Origin: Irpex lacteus
Lineage: Eukaryota; Basidiomycota; Agaricomycetes; Polyporales; Irpicaceae
NCBI GenBank assembly: GCA_001986395.2
Contig: MQVO02000061.1
Span: 35,795 to 99,794, forward strand
Direction: 5' to 3'
DNA length: 64,000 nt
In this document: positions 58,701 through 64,000 of the stretch, piece after piece
How positions within the stretch are numbered: the stretch's first letter is position 1
Layout: each line of letters begins with the position of its first letter
Notes under the pieces: model-generated
What the model saw: the letters and a program-made list of their open reading frames with translations, nothing else
What the model was told of the DNA's origin: nothing
Databases searched by the model: none
Position numbers and translations under genes: made by a program

Positions 58701-60130
58701 AACTAAGAGCACTGCAATTTCCAGAGCATAATCGCGCAGGATCAAATTGCCCTTCTTGTCCAAGGCCTCGAGAATGACGTCGCCAGCAGGCTTCATGCGA
58801 CCATCTGACTGAGGTGTAAGTGCCTGAGGGTGGGCGAGAACCTCCTTTGCGAGTCGGAGCGGCTTATCAAAGCCAACGGTACAAACAAGGAAAGGCAGCG
58901 CCTCGCTGAGCGAAATCGGGTCCAACGGAATGCCGAGGAAGCGGCACAAGGGGAGAGTGAACAGGAACGCTTGAATCGCGGAGAAGAAAATGCCGCTCGA
59001 CAGCCAAAAGTTGGATCCCAAGGCGCGGGACTTGAAGAATAGGCGGAGGAAAGTAACATGCATGAGGATGTAACCACAGAGCACAAGGAGGATATCAAGC
59101 GAGTCGGTCTTCTTCGCGAGTTCATAGAAGCGAACCACGAGTGCCCAAAGAGCATATGCCACCCATTTGCTCGATTTCATTTCGCCGATTGCCTCTGTGC
59201 GCTTGGGGTTCTGGACGTCATAGCGTGTGCCATCAACAGTGAATGTGGTAGCGTGCTTCAGTGCGACGACCCAATCTTCACGTGTACCAGGTTGGAAGCT
59301 GAATGTGACCGAAGACGACGAAGTTGATGTAAAGCATGGGACAGGTGTTGAGGTTGTGTTGGCCGCAGGGAGATGACAAATGGCGGGATAGCTCTTGCCA
59401 GTCAGTGAAGTGATTCCAGAGAGTTTATCCGCAACAGCAGAGGGGTCGAAGGCAGCCTAGGATAAAGTGGGTAAGCACGGCGATTCAACGGAGATACGTG
59501 ACAGGCACTTTGTCGCGTGGAGAAGCAGCGGTGCGCGAGGGAGATCAGGCAAATTCGGCGTCTGTGACTATGAATTTGCACTCTCGCGAAGCCAGATGAC
59601 GTGCATGTATTACCGAAAGGTAGGCAAGACATTCCAGTCGTACGAGCTCTCGCGAGATTGAATGCGAATGCTCATGACAGAACGACAAACGCATGTCTGT
59701 TATGTGCAAAGAACGGCATCGCTGATGAACTTCATAAGCAGATGCCGACATGCGGCTCAACCGGCCCAGAAATATATCCGTGATGAACACCAAGTGCCGG
59801 TGAAGAATGGAGCGCATACAGGGAATGAAAACTCACCTGCTTTGCCTTGTCGTCCAGTGTAAAGACAATCTGTTGTAGCTCGATAGCGTTGCGTCCATCC
59901 TTCCAAGCACCAAACCATTCCCTCTCCGAAGAAGCTGTCCAGTCAGAGTCAACGAGTCGAACGTGGGCCGGTCGGAGTGTCGAAGGGATGGTGGGAGCAA
60001 AGAACGACGAGTGCTTGATGCCGTCAAGGATGTGGAAGTATGCGAGAGTGGAGAGGACGAAGACGAGGACGATGGTTTCTATGGGCGAGAATACGGTGTG
60101 GACCGACAGCGGGCGCAATAAAGCACGCAT
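55720..60130 (-). CDS. hmgR: HMG-CoA reductase
   Basis: ER-bound enzyme making mevalonate from HMG-CoA with NADPH, the rate-setting step to ergosterol and terpenoids. About 1,230 residues in about six exons. The N-terminus ([20 protein letters not shown]) and the segment around [20 protein letters not shown] form the multi-span, sterol-sensing-type membrane part. A long linker ([11 protein letters not shown] and neighbours) leads to the catalytic domain. This has [19 protein letters not shown] for HMG-CoA binding, [28 protein letters not shown] with the catalytic Lys, and GTVGGGT for NADPH. The catalytic His is in [15 protein letters not shown], where the final Ser corresponds to the AMPK-regulated serine of animal HMGR. 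A Ser/Thr/Pro tail ends NGYIVDGKP. No frame break. An SRE-like TCACCCCA lies upstream at 60597. Confidence 0.96.
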
Positions 60131-62038
60131 TTTGTGTGAACTGTCGGGTGGTCGGTAATGGAGGTATGGGTGAGAGGAACCAAAGAGGATTTAGATAGAT
60201 GGATTAGCTGTTTTATAAGGAGAGTAACATAACGTGTCAGCGGATGGTAGTGCAAATTAGATGCAAGTGGTACGAGCAGGCAAAGAATGGTGGCAATTGG
60301 AGATAATGGAGAGACGCCTCAATAGAAACTCGGGGTACGTACGGGAGCTTAAAGTGATAGTAAGGTTCCTCTATGATGATGTTGCACGATTCCAGGTCAC
60401 GAATAACAATATGGGCTTCTATAGCGCGTCCGAGCACACGACGTCGAAGAGTGCACGTGCGGTGGAAGACGACCGGTTGAGCGGGTGTCTGGAGCACGTC
60501 CGCGTCGTTGAGGATGTTTGCGGGGGTGTGGACGACGACGACGAGAGGAGGACGAGAAATGGAGGAGGAATAAAATCCCAGATCAGTCGAACCATTTCAC
60601 CCCAGAGCCATTTATTGTACCCGTGGCGAAGCGCCGCCTCAACAGAAATCACTTTCTATTTCCGGTAAACATTGATGGGGTCTTCGGCGCTTTTCAGCCG
60701 TCGGCCTACCGCAGCCAATCCCGCGCCACCGTCGGTGCCCTCCATGCTCCCATCAAACTGAAATGGAGTACAGCAGAAATAGAATTGAATCAATCTATGG
60801 TATGAATGAACACGAACAAGGCCAAATGGAACAATTACGCCTCCATTCACCGAGCATACTAAGCTGTTAGTAGACCACTTCCATTCAGCGATAAGCAGGT
60901 AATACGAACAGCAACAGCCACTTCAGAGTCAATCACCGCTTACATGCACGCTCAGGCTGAAACTGTCTGGAAGGGCAACCCACCAGCCCTGGCCTGCACT
61001 CTCGTTTATCGCTCCCAATTACTCCTGCCCCCACGAATTTGACAGATAGACGAGGTCTGTCCCTTGATCACAGCTCAGATAGTGCGAAGACGACGCACCA
61101 CTCAAATCGCTGATTGCGAACACGCATGTCGAACAGCAGTACTCATTGTTTGCAGCTTATGCAGGGCAGGATGAAGCTTATGCAGGCTGATGAGTCCCTT
61201 TGACGCTCCTAAGTGTGCTAGCCAACCGTAGCTTTTTGTCAAATCGTTCGATCGCCGGAGAGATCATGAACTCCCTGTTCATTAGTATTCAGTCCCGATA
61301 AGTCTCCTACTTGTCCTGCGAATTAGACCTGCTGCTAGTAACAAGCCAGTGGTAACACCCAGTAGCTATTTAGCGAGCGCACCCAAGACATTATGTGAAA
61401 CACGGCTTACCATCCGAATCGGAGCGCAAGAAAATGCAGCAACGCAGCCAGCGGTCAGTTCTACCGCAGATGACGGAGATAGCTTCCTCGAGATGATGCG
61501 CCAGTGTAGCAGCATATAGTCTCTAGAAACACCCGTTGCGGGCAAAAGTAGCGGATAGATACATCCACCACGTTCATTATTACTCTAAGGAAGTCAAAAT
61601 CAGATTGCTGCTGTGCACATATATCGGCCGAACAGTGGTAGAAGAAGCTCAACGAATCAATAGCTCTGCAGGGCCGCCACGAGCACGAAGAAGCGTCTTT
61701 TCAGGCACTCTCACCCGGGTTACACGATACCAGGAACTATGGAACAGAACGATTAGTTTGAGATGCAGAAGACGGAGAGCGAGGACGCAGTATACCCGGA
61801 CATACCCAGCTGAAAACCTTGAGCCACCGCAGCACAGTCGATCATGTTGGCTCAGACTTGGTACTTGAACCCAATCATATTCTTACACTACATATTAAGC
61901 TCTTTACCTACGGTAGTACGGAGTTCCTAGAAATACATACATCAAAGACACAGACATTGGATTCATTCAACTCACTGAAGCACTAGTAGCAATCGCCAAT
62001 TGCACGCCACCATCACTTTCACCAGGTCAAAAACCCTC
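60131..62038. promoter_or_regulatory. 1.9 kb upstream of HMGR, no gene
   Basis: No supportable gene. Contains an E-box CACGTG near 60444 and TTCACCCCAGA at 60596-60606. The latter's core TCACCCCA matches eight bases of the animal SRE-1 (ATCACCCCAC). Both are about 320-470 bp upstream of the HMGR ATG. Binding is untested and short matches can occur by chance. Confidence 0.4.
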
Positions 62039-63464
62039 CTACGCAAGCTCGACACTCCCATCCGTCCCACCACTTCCACTTCCACCTACACTCCCATTCG
62101 CACTGACACCGCTGCCATTAATATGGGTTGGCATTATGCCCATTGACGCTCCCATTCCTCAACAAACTCCCCGTCTCAGCAACCCTCGCGCCCCTCTCCA
62201 CGCTCGCCATCCTGCTCCGGTTCGTTACCGGACTCACACTTACGCCAGACGTCCTCTCCGCGCTCGATCGTCTTTGTAAATGCAACGACGTCCTCGGGCT
62301 CAACGACGGGCCTCTCGCACTGTGCAAGCCGTACGTGTCCACAGGTGAGACGTCCAAGTCGGGTTCCCGACGGTGTATAGGACGCGGTATAGGCAGAGGA
62401 GCAACGGTCGTCTGTATGCGCGGCGAGACTGCTGGGCTTGGACTGGCCGCACCTAATGCATCTCCAAACGAGGATGATAGAGAAGGAGGGGGGACGGACG
62501 GGTATGTCAGTTCAAACGCACGGGGAGCGTTCCATTTAACCCCAGAGATTCGGACGATGCAGGTGTGGTGATATTTGTGGCATTGCTTGTGGAAACCTCT
62601 GGTGGGGAGAATGGGTATTGCGAAGACAGCGATGCCGAAGACGACGACGGAGGCGTGGTAGATGGGGTTTCGAGGGCTGTCGTATGTGATGGGCGATGGA
62701 TTTGTGAGGGTGGACGTGGGATGTCTACCCGTGCTGATGGCACAACAGGTATGCCGTTCCGACTTCCTTGAGGAGCGAGAGGCGGAGAGGAGGACGTCGA
62801 GGGTCGGCGGTGAAGTGGTTGGGACCAAGGATCCTGGCTGGATGAAGGCAGGCCTATGAGATTATCCACCGTAGACCAAGCTATCAGCAGATCCTGATGT
62901 CAGCACTCTGAACAGCATTATGTCATGAGAGGAAGCAGATACTCACTCGTCGTCTGTGCTGAATGAGTTCCTCCCTATAAATCTCATTCAACCTCGATAT
63001 TCGCACATAGTCTCTCTCGGTTTCGGTCAATCTGGCTCTCAATTGCTCGTTCTCCCTGCGCATCGCTTCCAGCATCATCTCCGAGCTCGGCTCATGCACG
63101 TTTCCATTTGCTGTGGGTAGTCGGGTCTCGACAGGCGACAACGACCCGCTTCGGTTCACGACCTGTTGTTGCGCGAGCCTCAGCGCAGAGATCTCTCTTG
63201 ACAGTCTGTTCACATGCGACTCGGACTCTGCTTCCAGTGCATTTTCAAGTTCGATTTTCTCTTCTCTGAGCTATAAAAACCATAGATCGCATATGAGCAA
63301 CATCACCGACTGAGACAGTAACGACTCAATTTACTCACCTTTTCCAATTTCCTGGAAAGAACATTAATGATGCGTTCCTCCTCCGCCTCGTACGCATTAA
63401 TGAGTGATTCCTTGCTACTTGAGCTCGTCTCCGACAATCGTCGTAGAGGTGGCGAAACAGACAT
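62039..63464 (-). CDS. CCDC6/DUF2046-type coiled-coil protein, frame uncertain at 3' part
   Basis: Recognised by EEERIINVLSRKLEK, then LREEKIELENALEAESESH and VNRLSREISALRLAQQQ. Further on are MMLEAMRRENEQLRARLTET, ERDYVRISRLNEIYREEL, and LSVDNLIGL, as in fungal DUF2046 and CCDC6 homologues. These long heptads form a coiled coil; the C-terminal half is Ser/Pro-rich and disordered. Introns fall at about 62880-62940 and 63270-63340. The start is uncertain: ATG at 63464 (MSVSPPLRRL) is the best in-frame Met, with further N-terminal sequence possible through an upstream exon. The frame breaks at about 62510 (one base short between LPVRLN and the YPSVPPPSLSSSFG segment). The last part may be read to 62118 (NPY end) or, with one extra shift near 62140, to 62039. 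Function in fungi unknown. Confidence 0.7.
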
Positions 63465-64000
63465 GACTGAGATGATGGTAGGAGTCAAGGCGGAAAGTCC
63501 GTCGAGCGAATGCCCGAGGGCCAGAGAAACGGCGTCCGCCTCGATCAACGAGAACGTTGTCGAAGGTCGGAAGATTGGGCCGACATCAGCTGCCCATCTC
63601 CGTCATACCGTAAACCCTGCTTGTGACTCGGAGTTTGGGTGGACGCCGTAGCGTGAAGAACATACGCATGGACATGTCGAAGGATAGTCATAAGTTATTC
63701 GTACGAAACACAAGAATCAGCTATCTACGTATACGATCCGGCCAGGAGCCAAAGAAAATACCCATCCAACAGCACAACTACATTTTCGACAGAATCAGAA
63801 GTTATGACCCTCCACCTTGAACGTCGCCCCATACGCCAGGTAACTCTCCATAATCTTGAGTACAGGATCAGGTAAAACCCATGCTTAGCAGAGTGTAGCG
63901 TATCTTTTCGTGCCCGTGAATCTGGCCGAGTTTGAACAAGCATTTTGCTATTTGGGTCGGATACTGAAAACGAGGGTGCAACTTCAGTCGACGCAATTGA
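63465..64000. other. Right edge of window
   Basis: Contains a minus-strand open frame at 63725-63943 without recognisable domain and possible upstream exons of the coiled-coil gene. Nothing firm can be called; a gene may continue beyond the window. Confidence 0.3.

Noticed and set aside
16550..60130. Calling the region a confirmed terpenoid biosynthetic gene cluster
   Set aside because: No scaffold-forming enzyme or pathway regulator is present; only tailoring-type enzymes and HMGR.
63725..63943. Minus-strand frame at the right edge taken as a gene end
   Set aside because: No domain recognised and the window ends before any upstream exon could support it.

Overview
This 64 kb window is nuclear DNA of a filamentous basidiomycete, most likely a wood-inhabiting Agaricomycete. 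Genes carry many short introns (about 45-70 nt, mostly GT-AG with some GC-AG). The tRNA gene has no encoded CCA, and several gene families are typical of Agaricomycetes: DUF6534 membrane proteins, HAM1-like proteins, Ser/Ala-rich secreted proteins and expanded cytochromes P450. Species was not determined.

Layout. 0.3-2.6 kb: tRNA-Gly(CCC) and a serine hydroxymethyltransferase gene (minus) with a potential mitochondrial presequence. 3.4-6.5 kb: two secreted-protein genes, one with a CBM19-like Cys domain. 7.7-9.7 kb: a 14-TM-type MFS drug/H+ antiporter. 11.5-12.9 kb: an F-box-like protein. 13.6-16.5 kb: a gene-free, repeat-rich interval with two Helitron-like 3' termini and a duplicated 32-bp nested palindrome. 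16.5-37.1 kb: six tandem, co-oriented paralogous P450 genes in the order A1-A2-A3-B1-B2-B3 (two subgroups). 37.5-40.1 kb: a HAM1-like protein. 40.9-42.6 kb: a secreted GH18 chitinase. 43.9-45.1 kb: a short-chain dehydrogenase. 46.4-48.4 kb: a DUF6534 membrane protein. 48.7-50.8 kb: a tandem pair of CPYA-type glutathione transferases (minus). 53.0-55.1 kb: an unrelated OrdA-like P450 (minus). 55.7-60.1 kb: HMG-CoA reductase (minus). 62.0-63.5 kb: a CCDC6/DUF2046-type coiled-coil protein (minus).

How the genes may work together. HMG-CoA reductase is the committed step of the mevalonate route to sterols and terpenoids. The seven P450s, the SDR, the two GSTs and the MFS pump are an oxidation/conjugation/export toolkit. 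No terpene synthase, PKS or NRPS is present, so a biosynthetic cluster is not demonstrated; a xenobiotic or oxylipid detoxification island is an equally good reading.

The most notable observations are: (1) the heme-binding loop of all six array P450s is encoded by an 11-nt plus a 25-nt exon; (2) GC-AG introns recur in the P450s and some would stay in frame if retained; (3) single-base coding deletions concentrate at 35.4-41.7 kb across three adjacent genes, which looks more like local assembly error than decay; (4) a CGGGCCG element lies about 120-135 bp upstream of four of the six array P450s.
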